Origin: Tubiluchus corallicola | Lineage: Eukaryota > Priapulida > Priapulimorpha > Priapulimorphida > Tubiluchidae | Length of the DNA stretch: 64,000 bases | Direction of reading: 5' to 3' | NCBI GenBank assembly: GCA_030141605.1 | Contig: JAQGDQ010002377.1 | Span: forward strand, 124,001-188,000 | In this document: piece by piece, positions 12,801-27,900 of the stretch | How positions within the stretch are numbered: position 1 is the first letter of the stretch | How the letters are laid out: each line of letters opens with the position of its first letter | Notes under the pieces: model-generated | Seen by the model: only the letters and a program-made list of their open reading frames with translations | What the model was told of the DNA's origin: nothing | The model's database searches: none | Made by a program: the position numbers and the translations under genes

Positions 12801-15800
12801 TTGGTGACTTGCTGTTTTTACCATGTAGAGCTAGTGAAGCTTTTACTGACTTAATTTACAGGCATTTGTCTATGCAATGGGTCCTCCCGGTGGGGGTAGA
12901 AATGAGGTCTCAAGCAGGTTCATACGACACATGAATATCATTTCCATAGATGAATTTAATGATGAAACAATGTCTCGTATATTTGGCATGATCATAGACT
13001 GGCACTTTGCACGAGGGTTTGATTCATTGTTTCGCCGACTTGGAAAGGTATATAATCATCTTTTTGTAACCTTTTTCTTGCATTATTGTAAATTCAGTTG
13101 TATTACATTTGTAAACTCGCTAACAGGAAACACCAGAACTGCACGAATTTAGCCAAAATAAGCTATTTTATTCATAACAGTACAGATGTACTATGTAAAC
13201 CAATGTTACAGAGGGGAGTGTTAGCACAATTGAACACATTTACAGCAATTGCATGTAAACAATCTAGTGTACAGAGTTTTTGTCCATTTTAAAACAACAT
13301 GAACTTTGCAAAGCCTGCTGGCAATTAGATGCTGAAAAGTGTTTTTTTTACAATAATTTTTGCTTGCTTCTGTATTTATTAGGCGACATTTACCTTTTTC
13401 TTTAAATACTGAATATAAACACGAATACTTTGCATTTAATATAATATGTAAATTAATTATCATATTTTGCACATCTTGTTTACATAGGTGGAACAACTTT
13501 CGAAGTTTTTTTGCGATTACGAAATTTGATTCATTTCACATTTATTGACATCATTATTTCGAAAGTAACTTCTAGCTTATACTAGTTGCATGTCGGAAAA
13601 ATCTATCTGACACAAACCATCTCATTAAAATCTGCGCAACCACATAATGAATAGCTTAACTACAGTAAACATTTACTAGTTATAAAATCATTGCTATTTA
13701 TTGGTCTGATTCGGCTTTGTCTAGTGCAAATTGTTGTACCGAGCCTGCACATGAGAGCGAGATGGGTTTGTCTGTCTGAAATAGAAAGTAAAGCTTGTTT
13801 AATAAAAATCTGTGCACCAAACTTTGTAAAACAACTTTTAATCAAGTGCGCAGTTAGGCAAAAGTTCGTGCAGGGTGAGACAAGTTGTTTCAAACAGATT
13901 TTATCTCATGTACGTATTGTATAAGAAGCAAAAAAAATCGTATTATGTGCTCATGTTTTGTGTTAATTTTGACAGATGCTAATTCAAGCCACTATGTACG
14001 TCTACAAACAAGCAACTCTTAACTTTTTGCCAACTCCATCAAAGTCGCATTATGTGTTCAATCTCCGAGACTTCTCACGAATCATACGTGGAATTGTGCT
14101 TGTGGACAGCTCAAGGATGAGTGAGGGTAACAAGCTGGTTCGTCTTTGGGTGCATGAAGTTTACCGTGTTTTCTACGATCGACTGATAGATGATGCAGAC
14201 AGGTAGAAGTCTAATTTCATTGTTTAAATAAGGCTCACTTCTTACTAACATTACTTGGAGATGTGTACCTCAGTTATCACCTAACACTACGAAGGTAACT
14301 TGAAAGTGAAGTAGTAAATTTGTTAGTTTTTAACTATTTTTAGTTGTTTTAGTGGACTTATTTTAAAGGAATGAGTTTGTCTTAGTTTTGCCTCTTAGTT
14401 AAAGCATGAACAATGTTTATAAAAGTTGATTTACATAATTTAATTTATAAACAGAGCCGTCTCAACAACATTATAGGCCCCCAAGCAAAGCAGTGCAATG
14501 AGGCCCTACCTACTAATATTTTTTTATTTATTTGATATTTATTTATGTTAGCCATAACAAATTAACACAATAATAATAAAAAAAGATACAACACAATAAA
14601 ATACACTCACAGGTGTAAAAATTTTACTGGTTGATAAAATTAAAAATTTATTTTGGTACTTCCAACAAAATCTGTGTTTAAACATTAAAAAACATGCTGT
14701 ACAGGAAAGATTAATCAACACAAACATTTGAACAATATAACATGAGCCTTGAAAAACAAAAATTTAAACATTGACAGCAAGTCACGTATTGATATACATA
14801 GATTAGCATGGGGCCCCCGAGCAACTGCCCATGCATTAAGATGGCCTTTTTTATGAATACTGTAAACCGTAAAATTTAATAAAAGTATAGTAAACAGTAA
14901 GTCCATCCTGGAAGTGTTCACGAATTTTGAGAATAAAGCAAGATGCAAACATTTACTGGTGCATATATTACACTAATGTTTAGTCAAGATTGTTCTTTAC
15001 AACAGCATGTCGGCTTTGTTTGATGATAGGTGCTAAATTTATAAAACCATAAAGCACTAGATATTGTTAGTAATTTAGCTGTTCCCACTCTTGTATTAAT
15101 GATTAACTAATGAAAAACACCATTTACTTTTGTCACTTATTTTCACTCGGGTTATCACCTAGTATTACCTGCCCACTAATGTAACAGAATGTGCTGACAA
15201 ATTTGAAGTTTCTTGTATCCAATAATATCATTATTAATATAGTACATTATTGTGGAACTCTCACAGCACTTTGTTTAATGTGTCAAAAACCAAATGTCTA
15301 TACTTTATCCCCAAAAAGATTCGAAATATTGTAGCTGGAAAAGTTTTTCTTAACCAATTAATGTCATTAAAAGTGAAAAATATCTGTGGCACATATTATC
15401 TGATTATTATAGTGGTGACCAGTCAGATTATTTTAAGCAAATGCTAATTCATGAAGTAATAAATTATGCATTATAGCACAAAAGAAATAACAAGTATTTT
15501 GTTCAAATCGTATTTCATAGGAATTTTTCGTAGCAGCATATGAATATCCTATAGTATTTCCTATCGTATATCCTATAGATATAATATTGCGATGCTCAAA
15601 TCGGCATATAATGTTGCTCCTAGTAGAATTAATTAGGTACGAGAGCGTCTTATATATGTGCGCTTAATAAGGTTCCACACTTTAACATATTAATGAGGAA
15701 GAGCTGCTACAGCTTAAGAAATTGCTTTCTTGCTGATGAAAATGACATTATGATTAGTGGTTGTATAAACTCTGATGCGTTATTTGAGTCACTATTTTTA

Positions 15801-18800
15801 ACAACTGTCAAAAGATATTATATGATGATTTTAAGGTGTAAATTTTTAGGCATGGTACTTTTAATATGCATTTTAGATTTTTAGTTAATAAGTTTAATCT
15901 GTTTTACAAATAATTTTATGTGTGTTGTAAATAGATGTAATATGGTACTATGTGTATTGAATTAACGTAAAATCTCAATCTTGCCTTACTGTGAAATAAA
16001 ACCAGATATTTTTGAAAATCTTTAAACCTTATGTAATTTGCTTGGAATGTAGTGTTTCACATAAATACCAATTCGTAAAAGCTTTAAAGTCTAGTTTGCA
16101 AAAAAATAGCTTGCACTTTTTTCTAGTTTATAATACTACTTATAGTCACACATATTTTTTACATATTTCAGTGTAGCTTTCGTTTTTTTTTTGTGAATTC
16201 CATTCGTAGGGAATTTTAGGCATTTAGTTAGGACATGCAACTGGGTAACATTTTGCAAACAATTATTATGGTTTCATGAATTTTACTGCATTAATGTGTT
16301 TCTTGACTAAGTTAATCGTTTTATACAGATTGCAGTTTTTTGACATTGTTCAGAAAGCTTGTGATACGTATTTCCGTGCAAACATTGACCGACTTCTTGG
16401 CCACTTAGCTGTGGAAAACCAATGTGTCACTGATGATGATGTGAGGAGTCTGATGTTTGGCGACTATCTGCATCCAAGTAACGATCCAACTGAACCAAAA
16501 TTGTATGACGAAGTGACTGACCTCAATGCATTGATTTCCTTAATGGAACAGTATGTGTAATTCTTGTTTGCTTTTGCATATATCAACTTCACTTGCTTAC
16601 AATATAATCATTGGACAATATTTGTTTGTCCTTTCTGCTTTTGTTTTTAATTTAATATTAAATGTAATGTAAAAAAAATTATAATTTGTGTAAAAAACTA
16701 GTAAGTACTCTAGTACAAATTAGTTATATATCTGCTACTGTAGATGAAATGGTTTAGCTAATAGTATAGAATACAAGCGGAGCTAAAAACTAGCAGAGAA
16801 CCTGTCATTGTGACGATGAGCTTCTGTGTTTCCAAAAGAGGCTTGGCACAAATTCTTATTCAGTAACTATTATGTTAAAATTAATTTTTTTGATTTATCT
16901 TTATTTCAAAAATTTAACTAATAGTTGATTTGAAACTTATTATTAATTAATAATGTGAAATTAATTTAATTAGTATTAATTTATAAGGGACATGTTAATT
17001 TCCTGATTAAGATGCAAACACTTTATCTGACTATTTCCATTAAAATTTCATGTTAAGCTGCCACAGTAGCATTCATTTTCTATAACAATATGAACGCTGT
17101 CTACAGAATACTCATTTTTTTCTGTTTATTTATGCTGACTGTTATTTCATTGTATCTAGGTATCTAGATGATTATAATTCCTCCAGTAAAACACAAATGC
17201 CACTAGTTATGTTTAAATTTGCTATTGAGCACATCAGCCGCATTAGTAGAATTCTAAAACAGGATGATGGGCATGCACTGCTAGTAGGTAAGCTCAACTC
17301 TTATCTTTGTCTGATACACAGAAATATGTACTATGTAGGGTGGAATAATATGCACTTTATATGATGGGTGCAAAAATAACAATATTGGACTCATAATGAT
17401 ATATAAGGACCTGGATCACTATGCTGATCACTATTATTAAACGTGAATCCAAATGTCTAACTCCAGCTAAAATAAGCAAAACGTATATGGAACACGTGCA
17501 AATTAACTCACACGTACGAATTGAATTTAAACTTTAAATGAAATTGTTAATACTTCTTTTATGCATTTGACAGTCCTATTTTTGTAGAGTGGACAAATGT
17601 TATTATATCCTATTCCTTTCATGTTTTTTTGCTTGAAATGACTGTATAATTGTTTGTAAATTTCACTTAAATCTTATATTGATGTCCATGAAATGAAATA
17701 CTGAAATCCATCTGTAATAAAATTGGCTAAAAACAGGAAGAACCATTAGAGATTAGGACTTGGACCTCCTTGGAACATAGAGCTCCCTTCAATCTGTTAA
17801 CTACTTACTGAATCCCGTCTGGGTTGGGATCTCACAGTGTCCCCTTCAATCTGTTAACTACTTGCTCAATCCCATCCTGGTTGGGGCCTCACAGTGTTTC
17901 CTTCAATCTGTTAACTACTTGCTCAGTTCCGTCCGGGTTGGGATCTCACAATGTTCCCCTCAATCTGTTAACTCATTCCCATCCTGGTTGCGATCTCACA
18001 GTGTCCCAATCTCATTCCCTTCAATCTCATTCTGCTCTTACAAAGTGATTTCTTTCTTATTTGTATCTAATTTATTTACCCATCTGTATGGTACATGATA
18101 CATGGCAGTGTTCTTAGAATACTCATTTTTTCTGATTCTAGAGGACTGACTCACATTTTATGAATTTGTTCAGTACATATTTATATAATTTTCCGTGTTG
18201 TGATCTCTTTATGTTGTGCAACAAAAACAATTTTCTTTCGTGAAAAACAAATTGATCTCATCTTATTTTATCTAATATGGCAGTGTGGGCTAGTCTACAG
18301 TGTAGAATTTTCAGCATAGTTCACTGTTCAGTGTAAGTTCGTTGCAAATAAACTTTTATTTTATTTTCTCCTTATTTTTTACAGCCATCACTGCTTAGAG
18401 CTGTGCTCATTTAAATATTTGTGTCAATGCACTGCATTCCTTTTATATAGTTTCCACTTGCCCCGGTATTGTTATTTATGTATACATGTATCCAAAGATA
18501 ATGTGTGCCTATTTTTTTCTGTTTGTCAAATATTTTTTGTTTCCTAGGTGTTGGCGGAAGTGGGCGGCACAGTGCTACAAAACTAGCAACATTCATGGCT
18601 GGTTATCAGTTGTTTCAGATCCAAATCACTAGAACTTACACTACTGCTGATTGGAGAGAAGATATAAAGCTGGTAAGGATGGCAAGAAAGTTCGGTTAGA
18701 TTTGTGCTTATAATTCATTTCAATTTGCCTTTATTTCAGCATAAAACTGTCTATAACACAAAAAAACGAATTACTATAGACAAAAATGCAAAAACTAATT

Positions 18801-21782
18801 AACAAAAAATTATTAAAATGTACCACCCACACCGTGTGACTGTAATTATCATTTTGCAATCTGTCATTGGTATTTTTTATTCACTGAGATTCTATAACGT
18901 AAGTTATTCATAATATTTTTCAGTCACTTAGTCAGTATTAATATAGTTTTATTAGTCTGGCACTAATAATTTGATATATTTAGTGGCTCACCTTTTTCAA
19001 TTCTAAGTTCATTTTTAGAATTCATATATTACCACAATGTTTTCTTATCTAAAATTTTTAGGTACTTCGAAAGGCAGGAACAGAAGGCAAGCCCATTGTT
19101 TTTCTGTTTAGTGACAACCAGATTAAGAACGAATCATACGTGGAAGATATTAACATGATACTTAATACAGGAGATGTACCAAATCTCTACCCACCAGATG
19201 AAAAAGCTGAAATCATTGAGAAAATGCAAGCAATTGCAAAAAATGAAGTATGAAACTTGGCATGCAGCGTGCAATGTAGTTTTCCAAAACGAGTTTAATT
19301 ACCAGTTGCAATGCTTGCTTTAAGCTGTGTTTTAAATTCTTGACTGTTGCTTCGTCGCTGTGTTTTTTACGCGATCTTTGGTTGTTTTCTCACTGTTTAT
19401 TTTTGATAATCATGTGTGTTTATGATGCTGCAGCTTTTGATGTTTTTGCTTTTAATAAGAGCAGGATTTTTTATTTAGCTAATTGCTAATCTGTAGCAGG
19501 TAAGATTTATTTACTAACTAATATTACCGTATGGAAATAGTTTGTTTATTAATTTGATAGCAAAAAAACTTACATTCCAACAGTTGTAATAGTGAAATTT
19601 GACCAGAGCTTTTTGATTAGAAGCTTTAGCCAACGTTATCAAAGACCAGTTGACTCAAAAGAACCCATTGGTCTTTGTGTCCAAGTCATGTAGTCATGTA
19701 GTTGGTCTGGGGAAAGTCTATTTTTTCTCCGTCATTTTTTTTGCTATTTTATAAATACCAAAATTCATTTAATTTAACTGCTAGGTGGTGTTTTTCTATT
19801 AAAATTAAACACATTTTTTGGAAACTCTGTTTGGTAATTCATTACCGACCAGTAAGTTTTTGTGTTTATAATTACATTTGTAACTTACTTCAGCTGATGT
19901 CGACACCTTGATGCACAAACTTTTTTTAACTTTATGTTTTTTTATTCAGTTATACATGTAATTGCATTTATGGTTTACATACTGATGTGGGCTGGGAGCC
20001 CCATACATGAAAAAAACGCCGCAAATTGTACGGGCCATAAAGGGTTTTGACTGCATGCTAAATAACTAATTCTTAACATTTACTTATCAGGGTAGGACAA
20101 TCGAAGCTACACCATTAGCGATGTTTAACTTTTTCATCGAGCGTGTGCGAAAAAATTTGCACATTGTGTTCACCGTGAGTCCGATTGGTGACGCGCTCCG
20201 TAATCGACTACGGATGTTTCCATCACTTATAAACTGTTGCACTATTGACTGGTTTCAAGTATGTGTAAATATTTTTTATCTAAATTCGAACAGTAGTTAA
20301 AATTAGCAAGCAAATTTTTAAAGCTAAGTTTTTCTTCAGCTTAGAATGCAGATGTTTAATATTATGCAAATAGTTCACTGAAAAGTAAAAAAAACTGTTT
20401 CCTTGATTTTGAAAAGTTTTAGTTTTAGTGCTTCTAATATCTGTCATATTATGATCTTATAATATTCTTAAATTTGTTTCTAAGAAAACCAGATTGAGTC
20501 ACTCATGAACATTAGACAATGCAGACAATGCAATGCAACCTGTGAAAATGACAAACTGAGCTTCTAATCAAATACCAAACAACAGTTTTTATGAGTAATC
20601 AAAAACAAAATGACTGGTTCACCTTTATTGTAGTTTGAGTAGCATGGTTAATAGAATTCGGCAATAATAATATTGTGATCTAGTTACTAAATCACGTTCT
20701 TTAGGCCATGTTGTGTTTAGCATTCTGCTAAGGTAAACTTTTGCTGCAACTAGCAATTAAACTCGTAATGTGATGCACACTTTCATGTAGGGTTTCTCTG
20801 TCTTTGTTTTTGTCTTTAATACAATTCATTAAATTTCCATACCATTCATTTATTGTCTATTTGATCAGGCTTGGCCTGAAGATGCATTGGAGATGGTGGC
20901 TCATAGATTCTTGACTGATTTAAACTTCCCTGAAGAACTGCACAACCACTGTGTTGAACTGTGTAAAATTTTCCATAGCAGCGTTAGAAAACAAAGTCAA
21001 AAGTACGTATTCTACTTACCATGCCTTCCTTTATGTAGCAGATTGTTTTGTTCGTCGTGTTTGACTCGTTTTGCCCTCTTAATAGAACATCTATGTTGTG
21101 AATAATCCAAGTCAATTTGTGCAGGCTGTTGTTTTAATAATGGCTACTATGTTACTTGCATTGCAAAGGATTTTTCGTTTCAAAATACTACTAAATTTGG
21201 ATAATTTTTTTTCTTTAATATGTCTAGTAAAGAATAAGTTCATAGTTATTTACAAGTTAAATGCATCTTGTATATAATAGTCACAGTATAATATGTAAAC
21301 ACGTATAGAAAAATTTCAGCAAAAGTCTAGTGACTGTATTTCCTAACTATCAGGATGTAGAGTCTTGCTGTACAATTAAGTATACTGTATAGGAACAATA
21401 GGTGCAAAGAAAAAACTAGTTACTGACATGTTATTCTTAAACAATAGATATTTTGACATATTGCGTCGCTACAATTACGTTACTCCCACATCGTATCTTG
21501 AACTAATCCTTACATTTAAAACATTATTGCAACATAAGCGGGATGAAATTACATCCATGAAGAACCGGTACATTGCTGGGATTGACAAACTGGACTTTGC
21601 TGCTTCACAGGTTCGTGTTGTTTAACACTTTGCTGAGTTACTTTTGCCAATAATGTGGACAATATGTAATTCTGTTTTTTTTTCTGATGACCGATTTATG
21701 TTGTTTTATGATGGTACATAGTTATGAATTATCAAAACTATCAAAAAGTATTTTATTTTTGTTTATTACATATTTCTATATC

Positions 21783-21879
<97 letters not shown>

Positions 21880-21888
21880 CCTCTTCCT

Positions 21889-21985
<97 letters not shown>

Positions 21986-24900
21986 CCTCTTCCTCTCCCT
22001 CTTCCTCTCCCTCTCTCTCCATACCACAAAATGTGAAATTTGTGGTATACAAATTGAAACGTATTTTTGCATTAAACCACCATTTCAAACATCTCTGTAA
22101 ACGAAACCTGGTTTAAGTGATGACTGTTCGATTGACCATGTCGTATTTGCTCAGTTGGTCAATTCTAAGCCAGCTTATGTGCAGCAATTTCTCCTTTGGT
22201 AGGCTATACGGGAGTTTTGAACTAACTGTTAAATGTTGTACATGTTGTTCACATTTTGTGCTGAGGTCCAATGCAGTGAGATTCATTTGATGCCTTTATT
22301 ATCAAAGTTTGTCCTTCTCAGCTTACATGCGTCTTTTGTAATAATTATCATGTGATGAACAGAGACAGCATTCTATCTTTTCTTATCAATTCTTCACTGT
22401 TTGTGATTAGGTATCAGTTATGCAGAAAGAGCTGACTGACCTGCATCCACAGCTGATTCAAACTTCTGTTGAAACCGAAGAACTGATGGTTGTAATCGAA
22501 CGAGATACTAAAGTGGTGGAAGCGCAGAAAGAGGTGAGCATTAATAGCATACAAAATATTTTGTGCAAGATTTATTAAAACAAACAGATAACTTAACTAT
22601 ATTGTGCAACTTAAGGACAGCTAGTATCCTAATCATTTTGAGTCAATTATGCAGAGTTACTTGAGTCAATTGCCGACAATTTTTACGAACGTTTAAATAG
22701 GAATGGCCTGTATCAGATGTTTTTCTGTCAATTTGGTGACTGATTCTATTAACCATGAGGCTCATAAAGGGTGCCTACTGTATTACATGTAGTTATTTAT
22801 AAATGAGTTTATGAATCCTCAAATGTCTTGTGAAATTGGGTTCTGAGATCTTTTTCTAATGGTGTTTTCTCATGATAGTTTCTCATAGTGGAACAATAAA
22901 CAAATAAATACTGGCTCTGGCCAGTTTGTATTGCAATTAACTGGATAATCTTGATTTTATCTTCTCTGTTTCTATTGAGGTCGTTGCAGCAGATGAAGCT
23001 GTTGCCAACGAGGCTGCTGCAGCTTCCACAGCCATTAAAGATGAATGTGAAAGTGATTTGCAGGAAGCCATACCAGCACTAGAAAGTGCACTCACTGCTT
23101 TGGAGACACTGACACCTGCCGATATCACTATAGTGAAGTCAATGAAGGTAATACAAACACTTTATCACAATTGTGTTGACACTTTTATCAGGTTTGTGTT
23201 GAAATGATGAAGACAATAGCAGAGTACTCACACCTTGATACTACTGGCTACAAAGTTAAGTACTGGCAGACTCGATTACAAATGCATAAGTAACTGCCAG
23301 GAACACTGCTTCTCATTGGTTTCATTTATCTTACAGCTATCTCTGTCATTGAAAGTGGATATTTATGTATTCAAACCTGATCGACTTCTTTGTACAGGTT
23401 TAGTGTTTTATTTTAAAGATTATTCTTGACAGTAAGCCAGCTGCATGTCTGAAACAACCATTTGACATTTGTAGCTGGTCCTGCCATTAAGTGCTAGTCC
23501 TTGTAGTTTGTCAAAACATACAAAAAATATAAAAAAAATTATGGTGGACCTGTAAGCTATTTCCATTTCCTGCACCTAAATAAATGTGGTGCACAGTTTT
23601 CAAAAGACATTTAACATTGTTCATTTTTATGTAATTACCACAGAATTCACAGTGTTATTTTTAAATTTCATAAGTATGTAAATTGGTTGTGGCTGAGTAG
23701 AGTCACACTGTTAAATGAAAATTTGTTAGTATTTGCATGCATATACATTAGTGTTTGCGTACAAAAGTATATCATCATTTTAATTTCTGATTATTTACAG
23801 AATCCACCACCTGTGGTAAAGCTTGTTTTGGAGGCTGTGTGCGTTTTAAAGGGCATTAAGCCTGAACGAAAACCTGATCCGTCTGGCTTCGGTGGCATGA
23901 TTGACGATTACTGGGCGGTATCTTTAAAACTTCTTAGCGACATCAAGTTCTTGGATGGTCTGAAAAACTTTGATAAGGACAATATCCCTCCTGTTATTAT
24001 GAAGAAAATTAAAGAGAAGTAAAAGAAATGTGTTTTTTGGTGTTTTCAAATTTTGTAATATGTCCAATTTACAACATTTTTATGCCTTACACGCCATTTG
24101 CTTGATAGTGATTCGATGGTTCGAAGGGCTACTTGAGTCTTCAAGCTTTTGGGGAAGGAGTTTATACATTTCCCCACCCAATTTAAATACCTCAACCCTA
24201 ACCCTAACCGTAATCCAAACTCTAACCCAAACCCTAATCCTAATTTGCTTCACGAATGAATTTCTTGTGCATGGGGAATCGTAAACTTTAGCCTCTTTTA
24301 GATCATAAGTAAGACCGGAAGTAGTGATGACATTATCTGTGGTGCAGACCCACCTGCTGTGCAAATTTGGCTGGAATCAAGTCAGTGGTTTCTGGGGAAT
24401 GACAGAAGAACAGACAGAAATTCCAATCTTTGGTTCAGATGTCTTTTAGATAGTTATCCAAGAACCCAGAGTACCGAGTTTCGTATTCACTACTTCAGCA
24501 CTTTTCTAGGAGATAGATTTTGGAGTCACAAAAGTACCTATTATACTAGTTTTCCAACCATTTGCTAATGAACCGTCATTTTCATGGCAACAATCACGAT
24601 CAATCAAGCTGAGTCATCGAATCAATACAAGTGCCCAGTTTTTAATACATTAGATCGGGATTTTAGATTGTATTTCATTAACAGCAGATTTCATTAACAG
24701 CTGACTAGTTATTGTTTGACGTCAGTTTCTCTTTACTCCACGCATACTAATTATTGAGCATTGCATCGCTAATAAATTTAGTTTAACTTAGGTATATAGC
24801 CAATCCAGAGTTTGACCCTAATTTAATTAAGAACGCATCAACAGCATGCGAAGGGATATCTCGCTGGGTGCTTGCTATGGAAGTGTACGATCGTGTCATC

Positions 24901-27900
24901 AAAGTTGTGGCTCCAAAACAAGCAAAGCTAAAAGTTGCTGAAGCTGAATTAGCTGTGCAAATGGAAAAGCTGAACGAAAAGCAAGCTCAGCTGAAGGAGG
25001 TTTGGATCTTCCTTTTTTTTACTTTGATAACTTTGAATAAAAACCTGTCTAATTGATTTGTGATTGGGAAATAAATTCTTAAAATAAAAATAATAGCCAT
25101 GTACCCCAGACACAAACATTTCCTACATTTTGACCAGTTAATTATGGTCATGTTCATGCGACAATCCACCTAAATAAAAATACAGTACATAAGAATTACA
25201 AAAACGAGCATTGTGAGAAACAAGCAAGGTAAATACCAAAGTGTAAACTTAAATGTCTTGTGATATAAAGACAAATGATAGAAGTAATAAAGTAATGTTA
25301 TTCCAACACAATTACTAATGCCTGAGGGTGATGATAAGAGAAACCTTTGCACCAAACGTGAACAGTACTGTAAGCAAGCAGCTACAGGGACCAATTCAAA
25401 ATAATTCCAGGGGCAGAGAAGAAAGTTGATCATTAAGTTCTGACAAAAGTTTTTTTTATCAAGAAGAGTTTCAAAAGTGTAAATCAAAGGCACTGCTGGC
25501 AGAATATAAAATTTTGAAATTATCGAGTCTAATGAGTGTGAACAATGATCACGGATCGATGAGTGTGGCATATTAATTGACACAGGAGGAAAAAAGTTGC
25601 TAGTGTGTTAAATAAACATCTATTCTAAAGTCTCAAAAGTAAGGCACACTCAGGCATAGTATACAGTGAACCAAAACTGATGAGTTAAACACAAGAAAAA
25701 CGCACATAAATAAAGCTTAAGAAAGTTGCATTGAAATTTTATATCACCTACGTGCTATCTTTGCATACATGCGTTAACAGTAACGCTGTATAAAATTTGT
25801 ATAAGCAAAAGTATAAAATACTTTATATTGTCAATTTCAATAAGATCCACTTAACTATTGGATAATATGTGCCAAAATAGCCACTAAATAACATGTTTTT
25901 TGGTGAATCTGTGGTTGAAACTGGGATGGCGATGCAGTACTGTTTCACCAGGTGGTGCAAAATTGCAAATTATTATCAATTTTTTTCTATTTTAATAAGT
26001 CTCAAACATGTAAATTAATGCTAAGTAATATAACCTTGTATGAAAAGTTTTTTGGGATATACTTGAAAATTCTCTTTTCTTCCTCTTTAGTAGAATAAAG
26101 AAAGAAAGAATGGACAAAGATGTCATCTTAAAGGCATGGCCTTGATAATAAATGAGGTCTCAGTCCTACTATGATCTTTTGTCTTGTGTAGGACCTGCTG
26201 TTGAATGCTGGATCATGAATTGTAAAAATAAAAGAATTGAATTACAGTGTATGATATTATTGCTACTGGCTTGGTCTCTATTTATAATAGCATTTAATGT
26301 TACATTTTGCTACCTGCTTTTTAACCAAAGTAAGGAGTAAAGACTGCCCCACCATTGATATTGCACAAACTCTTTGGCCAACTTTTGGTGTAATAATCTG
26401 CAGATTTAAATTAGAAAAATTTGCAAATAAACATAATAAGTTGAGATGTTTTATGCTTCGTATATGTAAGCAATCCCTTGAAGTTCATACTATTCTTGTA
26501 ACTTGTGTATTCAGGTTGTAAATCATTTGCTTCAACTTAACAACAAGTTTCAAGCCATGAATGATAAAAAGAAAAGTTTAGAGGATAATATAAAACTGTG
26601 CTCTGTGAAGCTGGGACGAGCTGAGAAGATTATTGGTAAGAAAGTGTATGCAATGGTGCCACTCTGGTACATTTTCTTAAATTATTAAATTTATTTCGAA
26701 AGTTATTGCTATTCTTATAGAAAATATTTTGCTGTAAAATGTTACTGTGTGCATTTGTTTTTGTGCATGTAACTCCTGCTAATGAACTAAACATCCAATG
26801 ACTTGAATGTATGTATTTCTTTTATTTGTAACAAATAAAATGATTTTATACTACTACTCCGTCGTATTACAGATGAGTTGGGAGGAGAGAAGGAAAGATG
26901 GAGAGAAGCAGCTGAAATGTTAGCTGAACGTTATATAACTATCACTGGTGATGTTCTTGTGTCTGCTGCTGTAATGTGTTATCTTGGACCTTTTACTGTT
27001 GATTTTCGACAGGTGGTAACCCGTACTACTGCACATTAAAACCTTTTTTGTATTTACATTTTTCAAGAAAAAATTAGACGAAGTAGCAACATTAACCAGC
27101 AATAATACTTGCCAGCTACCATAAATTTGTGACTGCAAAACACCGGTATTAAATTACTGTTTATGTTAAAATTGTGTATTATAGAATCGAGAGACGATAG
27201 AACTTGTGTTCCTACGGTTTCAAAGATTTACATGATGAGTCTTGTCAGGATATTGACAAAAAATATATTCAGGAAATATTGTCACCATGTTGGTACAACA
27301 TAAGATATTTTTGAACAAAATTGGTGCAACATACCACCAATTTTATTGTCCAATATAAAGCCCATACCAGTAGAATTAATATATAGATATTGGAAACACA
27401 TTTTTTATACATATTGAAAACTTATTGGTGCAATGTTGTGGCAAATCTACATTTCCATATGGTATCCATATTTGCAAAAATCTTGTGACAACATTCTTGC
27501 AATATTGTTGTGCAGCCTCGGGTACTTGAACCTGTAAGGAAGGTTCGTTAAAGAGCTAAATTTAATAAGCAACATTAAAACAATTCTTAATTCTGTGTTA
27601 ATTGTTACTTTCATCTAATTGCACAAAGCCGTCTCTTTATTTACCTGTTATTTGTATTTGCTATTACAGGAATCAGCTAATCAATGGCATCAGATGTGCA
27701 AAAATAGGCACATACCCTGCTCTGATCAGTTTTCATTAAGTAACACACTAGGTAATCCGGTGAAGATCATGGCTTGGAAAATAGCTGGATTGCCAGTGGA
27801 TTCATTTTCTGTGGATAATGGAATCATTTCAACTAACAGCCGCCGCTTTCCACTTCTAATTGATCCTCAAGGTTACGATTAACAGCTATTTCTATTCTAA

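Noticed and set aside
17824-18098. Overlapping open frames rich in Ser/Pro/Leu
   Set aside because: The 57-base tandem repeat keeps frames open by its period; not a gene.
21687-22116. Long Ser/Leu and Arg/Glu repeat frames on both strands
   Set aside because: They are products of the CT/GA microsatellite; no real coding evidence.
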